Below are positions 6,238 through 13,065 of a stretch of DNA of 15,209 bases, piece by piece. How positions within the stretch are numbered: the stretch's first letter is position 1; every line of letters begins with the position of its first letter. The stretch lies in the NCBI GenBank assembly GCA_002393865.1, contig DGUD01000126.1, forward strand, positions 1 through 15,209, written 5' to 3'. The notes below the pieces were generated by a model. The model saw nothing but the letters and a program-made list of their open reading frames with translations, made no database searches and was not told the origin of the DNA. The position numbers and the translations under genes were made by a program. Origin of the DNA: Treponema sp. UBA4319 (lineage in GTDB: Bacteria; Spirochaetota; Spirochaetia; Treponematales; Treponemataceae).

Positions 6238-7023
6238 ATGACGCAGATTGAGCGCAGACTGTTTTTGATTCGTTTTCTTCTTGCGGAACATCCCGATTAT
6301 GCGGGCATCGCCGTGCCGGACGATGAGGCAGGGCAAAAGCGGCTCCTGCGCTCGCTCGTAAACGTGCGCCCCGCCGTGCCCGCAAGCGACGAGTTTTTGC
6401 GCGTGCAGGATGAATATCTAATAGAAGAAAACAAGTCCCGTGGTATCACCGACATCGCAGGTCTTGCGCCGGCGCAGGGGGATCTCTACCTGTGGCGGGG
6501 CGACATCACCACGCTCAAGGTCGGAGCCATCGTAAATGCGGCTAACAGCGGCATGACCGGTTGCTGGCAGCCCTGCCACGCCTGCATCGACAACTGCATC
6601 CATAGCTTTGCGGGCATCCAGCTGCGTGCCGTGTGCGCCGGCATCATGCAGAAGCAGGGGCACGAGGAGCCTGTTGGTCAGGCAAAACTGACTCACGCCT
6701 TCAACCTGCCGTGCGATTACGTGATTCACACCGTCGGGCCGATTGTTGGCGGGCGGCTTACCGGGCGCGACTGCGAGCTGCTTGCCAGCTGCTACACATC
6801 GTGCCTGAATCTGGCGCAGGAACATGGAATCGGCTCCATTGCGTTCTGCTGCATCTCCACCGGCGTGTTCCGCTTTCCGCAGGATAAGGCGGCCAGTATC
6901 GCCGTCGCCACGGTGCGCGGGTGGAAGGAACGGAGCGGCAGCGCGATGAAGGTGCTGTTCAACGTCTTTGGAGAAAAGGACGAGGAGATTTACCGGAGGA
7001 TTCTGTATGAGAGCAAGGACTGA
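6238..7023 (+). CDS. Zn-type macrodomain protein, probable ADP-ribosylhydrolase
   Basis: ATG 6238 is preferred over ATG 6217 because GGAGGTG (6224-6230) lies 7 nt upstream. The 261-residue protein has a helical N-terminal extension (1-80) and a macrodomain: LWRGDIT (85-91), AIVNAANSGMTGCW (97-110), PCHACIDNCIH (112-122), AGIQLR (125-130), YVIHTVGPIVGG (161-172) and CCISTGVFRFP (204-214). The CHxC cluster at 113-116 in the loop after NAANS fits the zinc-binding loop of the Zn-macrodomains, which remove ADP-ribose from protein side chains. SirTM-linked macrodomains such as those of Staphylococcus and Streptococcus belong here. The stop overlaps the sirtuin start by 17 nt, so the pair should be translated together: the sirtuin writes, this enzyme erases. 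Cytoplasmic. Confidence 0.93.
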   Translation: MTQIERRLFLIRFLLAEHPDYAGIAVPDDEAGQKRLLRSLVNVRPAVPASDEFLRVQDEYLIEENKSRGITDIAGLAPAQGDLYLWRGDITTLKVGAIVNAANSGMTGCWQPCHACIDNCIHSFAGIQLRAVCAGIMQKQGHEEPVGQAKLTHAFNLPCDYVIHTVGPIVGGRLTGRDCELLASCYTSCLNLAQEHGIGSIAFCCISTGVFRFPQDKAASIAVATVRGWKERSGSAMKVLFNVFGEKDEEIYRRILYESKD

Positions 7024-7888
7024 AGCACTGGAAAAGGCCATAGAGCGTGCCGACGCAATCATCATCGGGGCTGGAGCGGGGCTTTCCACGAGCGCCGGTT
7101 TCACCTATTCCGGGGAGCGCTTTGAGAGGCATTTCTCCGACTTTGCCGCGCACTATGGATTCCGCGATATGTATTCCGGTGGCTTTTATCCCTACAAGAC
7201 GCTTGAGGAGCATTGGGCGTACTGGTCCCGCTACATCATGGTGAACCGCTATATGAATCCGCCACGGCCCGTCTATGACATGCTTTATTCGCTTGTGGAC
7301 GGCAGGGATTATTTTGTAATCACGACGAACGTGGACCATTGTTTCCAAAAAGCGGGCTTTGACAAAAAACGGCTTTACTACACGCAGGGTGATTACGGTC
7401 TGTTCCAGTGCGGCAGCCCGGAGCCGGGCTCGCCCTGCCAGCAGAGAACCTACGATAACGAAGCGCAGGTGCGGGAGATGTATGAGCGGCAGCGCGATAT
7501 GAGAATCCCCGGCGAGCTTGTTCCGTACTGCCCTGTCTGCGGAAAGCCGATGGGCATGAATCTCCGGACGGACGACACTTTTGTGCAGGATGCGGGCTGG
7601 TACGATGCGGCGGAACGCTATGAGAATTTCTTGCGGACGAGGCGGGCGGCGGACGACGGCACGGTGCTGTTCCTGGAGCTCGGCGTCGGCCCGAACACTC
7701 CGGGTATCATCAAATATCCGTTCTGGCAGATGACTGCGCGGAATCCAAACGCACGGTACGCCTGCGTGAACTTTGGCGAGGCGCATTGCCCCAAGGAAAT
7801 CGCCGGACGCTCAATCTGCATAAACGCAGATATCGGTGACGTGCTGGGCATCTTGCATGCGGAAGGGCGGTGGCCGGAGGCGAAATAA
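7007..7888 (+). CDS. SirTM (class M sirtuin), probable protein ADP-ribosyltransferase
   Basis: ATG 7007 follows GGAGGA (6995-7000) and lies inside the macrodomain gene. The 293-residue protein has the NAD-binding GAGAGLSTSAGF (21-32), ITTNVDHCFQKAGF (105-118), YTQGDYGLFQC (125-135), a zinc module with C135, C144, C175 and C178 (PYCPVCGKP), and LELGVGPNTPGIIKYPFW (223-240) with INADIGDV (272-279). In deacetylating sirtuins the position of Q127 is a catalytic histidine within an HG motif; here QGD stands in its place, typical of class M sirtuins, which ADP-ribosylate rather than deacylate. In Staphylococcus and Streptococcus the substrate is lipoylated GcvH-L, encoded in the same operon with LplA2. 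Neither is in this window. The last gene of the run; no clear terminator follows. Confidence 0.93.
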   Translation: MRARTEALEKAIERADAIIIGAGAGLSTSAGFTYSGERFERHFSDFAAHYGFRDMYSGGFYPYKTLEEHWAYWSRYIMVNRYMNPPRPVYDMLYSLVDGRDYFVITTNVDHCFQKAGFDKKRLYYTQGDYGLFQCGSPEPGSPCQQRTYDNEAQVREMYERQRDMRIPGELVPYCPVCGKPMGMNLRTDDTFVQDAGWYDAAERYENFLRTRRAADDGTVLFLELGVGPNTPGIIKYPFWQMTARNPNARYACVNFGEAHCPKEIAGRSICINADIGDVLGILHAEGRWPEAK

Positions 7889-7889
7889 A

Positions 7890-7985
7890 GAAAGCCGCTA
7901 TGCTGTAGAAGAAATACCTGAACATGCCTTTAAGGCTGCGGGCGCGGGTATAGATGAGCTCCCCTATAATCTTGAAACTCAATAA
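7890..7985 (+). pseudogene. Coding-like 31-codon tail, possible gene remnant
   Basis: In the frame starting at 7890 the sequence reads SRYAVEEIPEHAFKAAGAGI and onward to NLETQ, then TAA at 7983-7985. It has no start codon or ribosome-binding site and directly follows the sirtuin stop in another frame. Its composition looks protein-like, and its stop abuts the last stop of the DUF4143 pseudogene on the other strand. I do not recognise the family. It may be the tail of a deleted gene or chance. Confidence 0.3.
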
Positions 7986-9322
7986 TTACAAAAGAAATGT
8001 CATGTAATATGGTATTGTTATTATGTTATCTGCAACCCCAATATTGTTTTCCGAAAGCTTGTGACATAGGTTTACATCATAGTAAGGATTTTTTTAAACA
8101 GTTTTTGCAGATTTTGTATTTCCTGTCATAGCCTTAACTTCAATGAGAGAAATTTCATCATCAACTTTTGAAACAAAATCTATTTCAAGGCCAGAATCCT
8201 TGTGGAAATAGTAAAGTTTTCTGTCCCGCCTGGAAAAACTGTCCGCTATGATATTCTCAAAAATGGCACTCTTATAGCATCTGAGTTCACCCGAAAGAAT
8301 TTTAGCAGCGCAATCACGGTCCAGCATAGAAACAAGCAGACCGGAATCCTGCATATAAATCTTAAAAACGTTTTCTATCTTATTTCCTTCAAGCGGATCG
8401 GTAATATTATTAAGATTGTGACAAAGAGTAATAATTCCAAAGTCACACAACCATTGTATTGCCGGAAGATATTTTTCTGGGCGACCTTTTTTCTCCAGAA
8501 CAGAGAAAACGAACTTCTTGTTTTCTTTTGTAAGTTGAGCCGGGATAGATTCGGACACTCTGTTAATTCTTGCAAGAAGGGAAAGGTCAATTTCTTCGTT
8601 TTCATTTTCATCCAGATGCTTGCCAAAATCATCCTTATATTCTTCAATAATATCGTGCTGCTCCTGCCATACTACATTCATATCATTTGTTGAAATAAAT
8701 TGGTCAACAATATAAGGGAGCCCGCCAACACAGATGTATTCCTTAAAATATCTGGGCATGGCCTGATGAGTCGCATCACTAACTGGAGTTTTATTTTTAT
8801 AACATCCGCGAAGATACTGAACAACATCTTCACTTATTCCTTTTTGCCCACAGAAACTCTTCAAAATCCATAGGCTTCATATAGACAATGCGTTCAAAGC
8901 CTGTAGGAATCCTCTTGCTTTTCTTTTTATTGTAACCTTTAATTCCTGACAGAGAACCTGTAGCAATGATATCAAAGCGTCCGTCTTCGCAAAATGGTTT
9001 AATGCTTGAACGGGCATTTGCACATTCTTGAATCTCATCAAAAATGATGACAGTCTTTCCTTCAACAAAATGTGAATGAGGAATCAGGGCAGATAAATCT
9101 ATGATTATTCTGTTTACAGTAAGGTCTGCATCAAAAATCTTTTTGGCACTCTCATTTTCCTTGAAATTTACATATACGATATTTTCGTGATTTGATTTTG
9201 CAAATTCTCGGACACTATACGTTTTTCCAACCTGGCGGAGGCCTTTTACCACAAGAGCTTTTTTTTCTGCCGCCTGAATTTTTCCAATCTTCAAATTCTG
9301 ACTGTATTTTCCGTTTAAATAT
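7986..9322 (-). pseudogene. DUF4143/AAA ATPase pseudogene with four lesions
   Basis: Three frames together encode one DUF4143-type ATPase. The N-terminus is in one frame (FKRKIQSEFEDWKNSGGRKK), from a position with a good GGAG (9329-9332) but ATA instead of ATG at 9320-9322. At an 8-base A-run (plus 9259-9266) the frame must lose one base to continue into ALVVKGLRQVGKTYSVREFA (Walker A) and TVIIFDEIQECA (Walker B). At a 5-base A-run (plus 8841-8845) one base must again be lost to pass from MDFEEFLWAK to GISEDVVQYLRGCY and the DUF4143 domain, with SGLEIDFVSKVDDEISLIEV near its end. An in-frame TAA (plus 8094-8096) then interrupts. Beyond it 35 codons, ending in IITIPYYMTFLL, give the usual family tail, stopping at 7986-7988. 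Removing the two bases leaves 1335 nt, exactly 445 codons. The family is common, of uncertain function, sometimes viewed as a mobile or defence-like ATPase. Non-functional as written. Confidence 0.9.
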
Positions 9323-9395
9323 ATGGTTCTCCGGTTTTTTACACTTTTCCAAGGGAGTTTTCTTAAGAATTGGGGGAGCCATTGAGAAATGAGCG

Positions 9396-9617
9396 TTGTT
9401 AAACTGTTTCCGGGTGCTCACGAACAAGGCCGCAGGGGTCATAATCGCTTTCGTGCAGTACCAGCTGTACCTGAACAGGATTCGCTGCACCGACAATGTG
9501 TTCTATGTCGATTCCACGCCCGTTTCAGTCTGCGAGAACCGCTCCATATCCTCCCGCAAGGTCATGAAAAGACTTGCAGGTATATCAGTTTTCACATTGC
9601 CAGCATACTTTCTGTAA
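9396..9617 (+). mobile_element. Remnant of an IS982-like transposase
   Basis: A 73-codon open frame contains VQYQLYLNRI followed by VFYVDSTPVSVCENRSISSR and KVMKRLAG. This matches my memory of IS982-family DDE transposases around the first catalytic Asp, where a YL stretch precedes FIDST-x-x-x-VCHNxRI-x-x-HKVFxGLA. The His of HKVF is Arg here. Homology stops after LAG, and the rest of the enzyme, the other catalytic residues and the terminal inverted repeats are not seen. The fragment sits directly upstream of the broken DUF4143 gene in AT-rich sequence. No complete element remains. Confidence 0.6.
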
Positions 9618-9730
9618 CATCACCTTGTAAGATTTTACCCCATTTTGTAAATTTCCTATTTAAGTCGAAATTTAGGCTAATAGCACAAGATATGCGTTTT
9701 TGGGCTTTGTCCGCCACCGGCCGCTGCCGC

Positions 9731-9774
9731 GCCATATTCCTGCCCGCGTGAAATATGGCTTGTTTTAGCGGGCA
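9731..9774. repeat. Two interleaved inverted repeats overlapping a promoter
   Basis: GCCATATT (9731-9738) pairs with AATATGGC (9752-9759). TGCCCGC (9741-9747) pairs with GCGGGCA (9768-9774). All arms are perfect. The order A-B-A'-B' is that of an H-type pseudoknot if transcribed, or of two overlapping operators in DNA. The second pair spans the -35 box of the next gene (9760-9765). Confidence 0.6.
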
Positions 9775-9788
9775 ATATCGTATATAAT
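9760..9788 (+). promoter_or_regulatory. Promoter of the 644-aa gene, leaderless type
   Basis: TTGTTT (9760-9765) and TATAAT (9783-9788, consensus) are 17 bp apart. The ATG at 9798 comes 9 nt after the -10 box, so transcription should start within a few bases of the start codon. No Shine-Dalgarno lies between. The same layout is seen at the U32 gene. Confidence 0.7.
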
Positions 9789-9797
9789 TGCAGTATT

Positions 9798-11732
9798 ATG
9801 GAAGCAACATCTAATATTCTGACACTGCTCAAACAGTATTCGTCAAAGCAGAGAAGCGCCGTCATCGAATTCGGGGAATTCGCGGATTTTGTCCGCCGTT
9901 ATGCCCAGCATCACGTCAACGAGAAAGCTGAGCTCGCCTCTTATCTCGGCTCCACCGATGATGCGCTTGAAGAGGAGCTGGAGCACATCAGCGCCGACCA
10001 TCAGGTTGTGCTTATGAACCGGGAGCCGGGAAAGCAGTCTATTTTTGTTGTTTCCTCATTCATAGAGCGCTATGCGGAGACATACAAGGACATCGAGCTG
10101 AACGTCTCCGTGCCGTTCCCCAACATCAACGATATTCCCAAGAATGTTCCGAACGATATCGTGACGAAAGTCCAGTGCTCCGACCTTCTGTACAAGCTTC
10201 TGGACAAGGACGAGCCGAACGACAAGACGCTCTACAGCCTGATGTTCAGCAAGAATATCCCCGCGCTGCTTTTCCCGTCGTCCGTGTCGGTCAACCTGCT
10301 CATAAAACTGGCGCTCAAGAAGCTGCAGGATATGCTGCGCAAGGAAGAGTACCACGACTATTTCCTGAAGAAACTTACTATCTCTAATCCAGGTAAAGAG
10401 ATATCTATAAAGAACTTCTTCAATCTCTTTGTGGCGCGCCCGGAGGATTCCATGGATGCCCTCAGGACGAACGGCGAGAATTTCTACAACTGGAGCCAGC
10501 TCTGCTACTTTATCAAGCAGGACTACAACAAGCTCAAGGACTTTACCTCCGAGGATATCAACATATTGCAGTCCATCTCCATTGTGGAGATAACGGCTTC
10601 CTTCTACAAGTCAAAGACGGCGGAGCGCCAGCAGCGCGACAACGCGTTCAAGGAGCTGGATACCCAGCTGGAGAATCCGCCCTACTACTTCAGCACGCAT
10701 GACATCGAGAACATGAAGGATTCCCATGGCAAGCCGCTGCTGGGGCAGTACACCAAGGAGGAGCTGAACGAGCACCTTTCTGTGCTGCGGGCGCAGAGCA
10801 TGGGCAACAGCCTGCCGCAGCTGCTTGTGTTCAAGGTGAACGGGACGGACGGCTTCTTTATCCTCAAGGCAAAGGTCATGCAGCTTGTTATCCGGCTGTG
10901 CAACGATGCCCGCTCCGTCATACGCAACAGCCTGAACCAGGAGTGGTTCAAGTCGCTGCTGGCCTTTGAGACGCTGCCGGAGATGAAGGACAATGTCGCC
11001 TTTGAGCAGAGCCTTGAGCGCGAGCTGAAGGTTGCGGAGCCTGTCCTGTACGCGCTGCTCCATGCGTCTTTTCTGCCGGTGGTCGCCTTTGAGGACAGCA
11101 CGCCCGGCCGCATCGTGCTTTACCGCAACGGTGCGCTTATTCCCTACAGCGAGCTGCTGCTGGTCAGCAGGGGCGAGATTTATTCGGATGCGAGAATCAA
11201 GCTTCCGTTCTGGTATTCGGTGCCGCTGGTCTCGTGGATTATCTCCTTCTTCAAGCATAGGGGCAAAAAGCGCAGTACGGCCGACGAGCCTGATACCGCC
11301 ACCGAGAAGGTCATGCAGCAGGAGAAAGCCTCTGCGGAGGAGAAGCTGCAGAAGCTGAACGCCGCGGACGCGGGGAATCCCCGTTCCCGCAAGAAGGCGC
11401 TGCGCAACAGCGCCGTGGCCGCCGAGGAAAAGCTGGTTCCTGCAAACAGCTCGCTTGACCGGGAGCTGGAGGCATACCTTTCTGAGTGGAACGACCGACT
11501 GGAGAGCAATGTCTACGACAACCTGACGCAGGACGTGAACAACCTTATCCGCGATTACCTGCGCAAAGTGCTGCGCTCGCTCCGCTCGGACAGCCTTTCC
11601 CCGGAGCGCATCGCGAGCCTTGCCCAGTCGCTAGAGGAGAGCCCCAGCCTGTACAAGATAAAAAATCATGCTGCGCTCCGGCGCTACATCGAGCTGTACA
11701 TCGTCAAGCTGCTCAAGAACATTCCTTCTTGA
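9798..11732 (+). CDS. Large conserved-looking protein of unknown function
   Basis: A 644-residue, highly charged, mostly helical protein. The N-terminal third (1-200) includes IEFGEFADFVRRYAQHH and a segment that may be a beta-hairpin (HQVVLMNREPGKQSIFVVSS). The middle (200-470) alternates helices and ends with LYRNGALIPYSELLLVS. At about 474-485 lies a short hydrophobic stretch (VPLVSWIISFF) followed by basic KHRGKKR; this is short for a membrane span but could be an amphipathic anchor. Residues about 490-550 are an Ala/Glu/Lys-rich, probably disordered or coiled segment. The C-terminal 95 residues are helical (DRELEAYLSEWNDRLESNVY onward). No signal peptide, no catalytic motif that I recognise. 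Codon use is GC-rich as in core genes, except for codons 192-205 (10371-10412), which are AT-rich. Monocistronic by layout: own promoter, and the corA promoter overlaps its stop codon. Clearly a real gene from its length, codon bias and promoter; family not recognised, possibly lineage-specific. Confidence 0.85.
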   Translation: MEATSNILTLLKQYSSKQRSAVIEFGEFADFVRRYAQHHVNEKAELASYLGSTDDALEEELEHISADHQVVLMNREPGKQSIFVVSSFIERYAETYKDIELNVSVPFPNINDIPKNVPNDIVTKVQCSDLLYKLLDKDEPNDKTLYSLMFSKNIPALLFPSSVSVNLLIKLALKKLQDMLRKEEYHDYFLKKLTISNPGKEISIKNFFNLFVARPEDSMDALRTNGENFYNWSQLCYFIKQDYNKLKDFTSEDINILQSISIVEITASFYKSKTAERQQRDNAFKELDTQLENPPYYFSTHDIENMKDSHGKPLLGQYTKEELNEHLSVLRAQSMGNSLPQLLVFKVNGTDGFFILKAKVMQLVIRLCNDARSVIRNSLNQEWFKSLLAFETLPEMKDNVAFEQSLERELKVAEPVLYALLHASFLPVVAFEDSTPGRIVLYRNGALIPYSELLLVSRGEIYSDARIKLPFWYSVPLVSWIISFFKHRGKKRSTADEPDTATEKVMQQEKASAEEKLQKLNAADAGNPRSRKKALRNSAVAAEEKLVPANSSLDRELEAYLSEWNDRLESNVYDNLTQDVNNLIRDYLRKVLRSLRSDSLSPERIASLAQSLEESPSLYKIKNHAALRRYIELYIVKLLKNIPS

Positions 11733-11757
11733 TTCGCGTGGCGATGTGTGCTAAAAT
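11729..11757 (+). promoter_or_regulatory. Extended -10 promoter of the corA transcription unit
   Basis: TTGATT (11729-11734, 4 of 6) and TAAAAT (11752-11757, 5 of 6) are 17 bp apart, and TGC directly precedes the -10 box (extended -10 motif). The -35 box overlaps the stop codon of the upstream gene. Transcription should begin near 11764, leaving about 210 nt before corA. Confidence 0.65.
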
Positions 11758-11845
11758 GCGTGAGCAAAGGGGGCATGGCTCAGCCTGAGGCGGCTTGCGG
11801 GACGTGTCCCTGGATATCGGCGGACAGCCGGAAAGGAGGTGCCCT

Positions 11846-11932
11846 ATGGATGACGGAAGCAGTTCTTCCTCGTATCATCAACGTATGCCGTGCGCATACC
11901 TCAGGACGCTTCCGGCCGGTGCTCCCCGCTGA
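11846..11932 (+). CDS. 28-codon small ORF, candidate leader peptide for corA
   Basis: AAAGGAGG (11833-11840) is the best Shine-Dalgarno in the window and sits 5 nt before ATG 11846. The ORF encodes MDDGSSSSSYHQRMPCAYLR then TLPAGAPR and stops with TGA at 11930-11932, 44 nt before the corA ATG. The product has a serine run and two prolines near its end, and no known domain. In Salmonella, corA and mgtA messages carry translated leaders (corL, mgtL/mgtP) that couple leader translation to transcription of the transporter. Position and ribosome-binding site fit such a role here; the sequence is not similar to them and the role is inference. A second in-window reading frame here (11748-12062) lacks a usable ribosome-binding site. 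Confidence 0.55.
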   Translation: MDDGSSSSSYHQRMPCAYLRTLPAGAPR

Positions 11933-11976
11933 GCTGCCGCGCTGCCAGCGTCGCATTTCTTTATCAGGAAGACGTC

Positions 11977-13011
11977 ATGATTACATACTGGCAGCAGAAC
12001 AAAGGCAAGCTTGTCGCAAAAGACGAAGAGGAACTCGACCCGGCGGCGACGACGTGGATTGACGCGCGCTGCGTCACGAGCGATGACATAACGATTCTTC
12101 AGACAAAATACAAGGTAGACCCGGAGCACATGCTCGATATCCTTGACCCGGACGAGCTTTCTCGTATCGAATACAACGAGGAGGAGGATTATATCCTGAC
12201 CATCCTGCGTCTGCCGGTCTTTTCTCCGGGGGACGACATCAGTTATTTCTGTACGCCGCTGGGCATCATCACGTACGGGAAATTCTTTATCACTATCTGC
12301 TGGACTGACTGCGAGGTGCTGAGGGACTTTGCCGCGAACCGCATAAAGGAGCTGTCGCTCAACGATTTCCCGGCGTTTACCATACGATTCCTTGCGCGGG
12401 CGGACATCACGTTCCTCCGCTACCTGAAGGAGCTGAACCGCCGGGCGACGACCATCCAGAACGAGGTGCTGCGTTCCGTGCAGAACCACGAGCTTATCCA
12501 GCTGCTGAACATCCAGAAGTCGCTCGTCTATTTTACTACCTCGCTCAAAAGCAACCAGCTGCTGCTGGAGAAGCTGCGCAAGACAAGGCTTATCAAGCTT
12601 GACGAGGAGGATCAGGACTGGCTGAACGATGTGGATATCGATAACCGGCAGGCTATGGAGATGGCCGATACCTACACGGACATTATGGCGGGCATGAACG
12701 ACGCCTTTGCTTCAGTCCTCTCCAACAACCTGAACATCGTGATGAAGACCATGACCGGCTGGAACCTCGTGCTCATGATGCCGACTATCGTGACCGGCTA
12801 CTTCGGCATAAATGTGCCGCTCCCGTGGATGCATTCCGGCTGGACGGGCGCCCTTGCGGTCATCGGAATCTGCATCGCCTTCTCGGCTGTGACCTATGTG
12901 TTCTTTATGAAGCGGCAGATTACCGTTGTGGCAAAGCCGCGCCACCAGCGGCCGGGCCGCAAGAATTCCCGTCCCCGGAGGCGCCGGAAGAACAAAAAGA
13001 CCCGCGCCTGA
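11977..13011 (+). CDS. corA: CorA-family (2-TM-GxN) divalent metal transporter
   Basis: ATG 11977 follows AGGAAG (11966-11971); homology begins here, and the upstream extension of the frame is discarded. The 344-residue protein has the CorA order: a cytoplasmic alpha/beta domain (1-about 150; EHMLDILDPDELSRIEYNEE at 50-69), a long helical stalk (about 150-255; LRYLKELNRRATTIQNEVLR) and two C-terminal membrane helices (about 259-276 and 289-311). The pore loop between them reads GYFGINVPLPW, so the GMN signature is GIN (277-279). CorA pentamers import Mg2+ (or Co2+/Ni2+), whereas ZntB-type relatives move Zn2+; GxN variants are known, so the ion is not certain. After helix 2 comes an unusually long basic tail (319-344, RPRRRRKNKK), expected in the cytoplasm. 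Own promoter at 11729 and possible leader peptide control. Confidence 0.9.
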   Translation: MITYWQQNKGKLVAKDEEELDPAATTWIDARCVTSDDITILQTKYKVDPEHMLDILDPDELSRIEYNEEEDYILTILRLPVFSPGDDISYFCTPLGIITYGKFFITICWTDCEVLRDFAANRIKELSLNDFPAFTIRFLARADITFLRYLKELNRRATTIQNEVLRSVQNHELIQLLNIQKSLVYFTTSLKSNQLLLEKLRKTRLIKLDEEDQDWLNDVDIDNRQAMEMADTYTDIMAGMNDAFASVLSNNLNIVMKTMTGWNLVLMMPTIVTGYFGINVPLPWMHSGWTGALAVIGICIAFSAVTYVFFMKRQITVVAKPRHQRPGRKNSRPRRRRKNKKTRA

Positions 13012-13028
13012 TGCCCGCCACCATGCGG

Positions 13029-13045
13029 AGCCGCATTCTGCGGCT
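13029..13045. terminator. Hairpin between convergent corA and yfcE-type genes
   Basis: AGCCGCA (13029-13035), loop ttc, TGCGGCT (13039-13045): a perfect 7-bp GC-rich stem in the 54-bp gap between the two stop codons. No U-run follows on either strand, so it may be a bidirectional pause or Rho-assisted end rather than a canonical terminator. Confidence 0.4.
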
Positions 13046-13065
13046 GCTTGCCAGGAAAGGCTGCG

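Noticed and set aside
8202..8693. 163-aa plus-strand open frame inside the DUF4143 pseudogene
   Set aside because: Antisense to a strand with clear protein homology; no ribosome-binding site.
8841..8845. Programmed frameshift at the A5 run of the ATPase
   Set aside because: A -1 slip would not reach the correct frame, a second frameshift and a nonsense codon are also present, and the start codon is lost; decay explains all.
11764..11976. Mg2+-sensing M-box riboswitch upstream of corA
   Set aside because: No M-box core motifs that I recognise; only short local hairpins.
11748..12062. 104-aa open frame across the corA leader
   Set aside because: Overlaps corA out of frame and has no proper ribosome-binding site; the 28-codon ORF is better supported.
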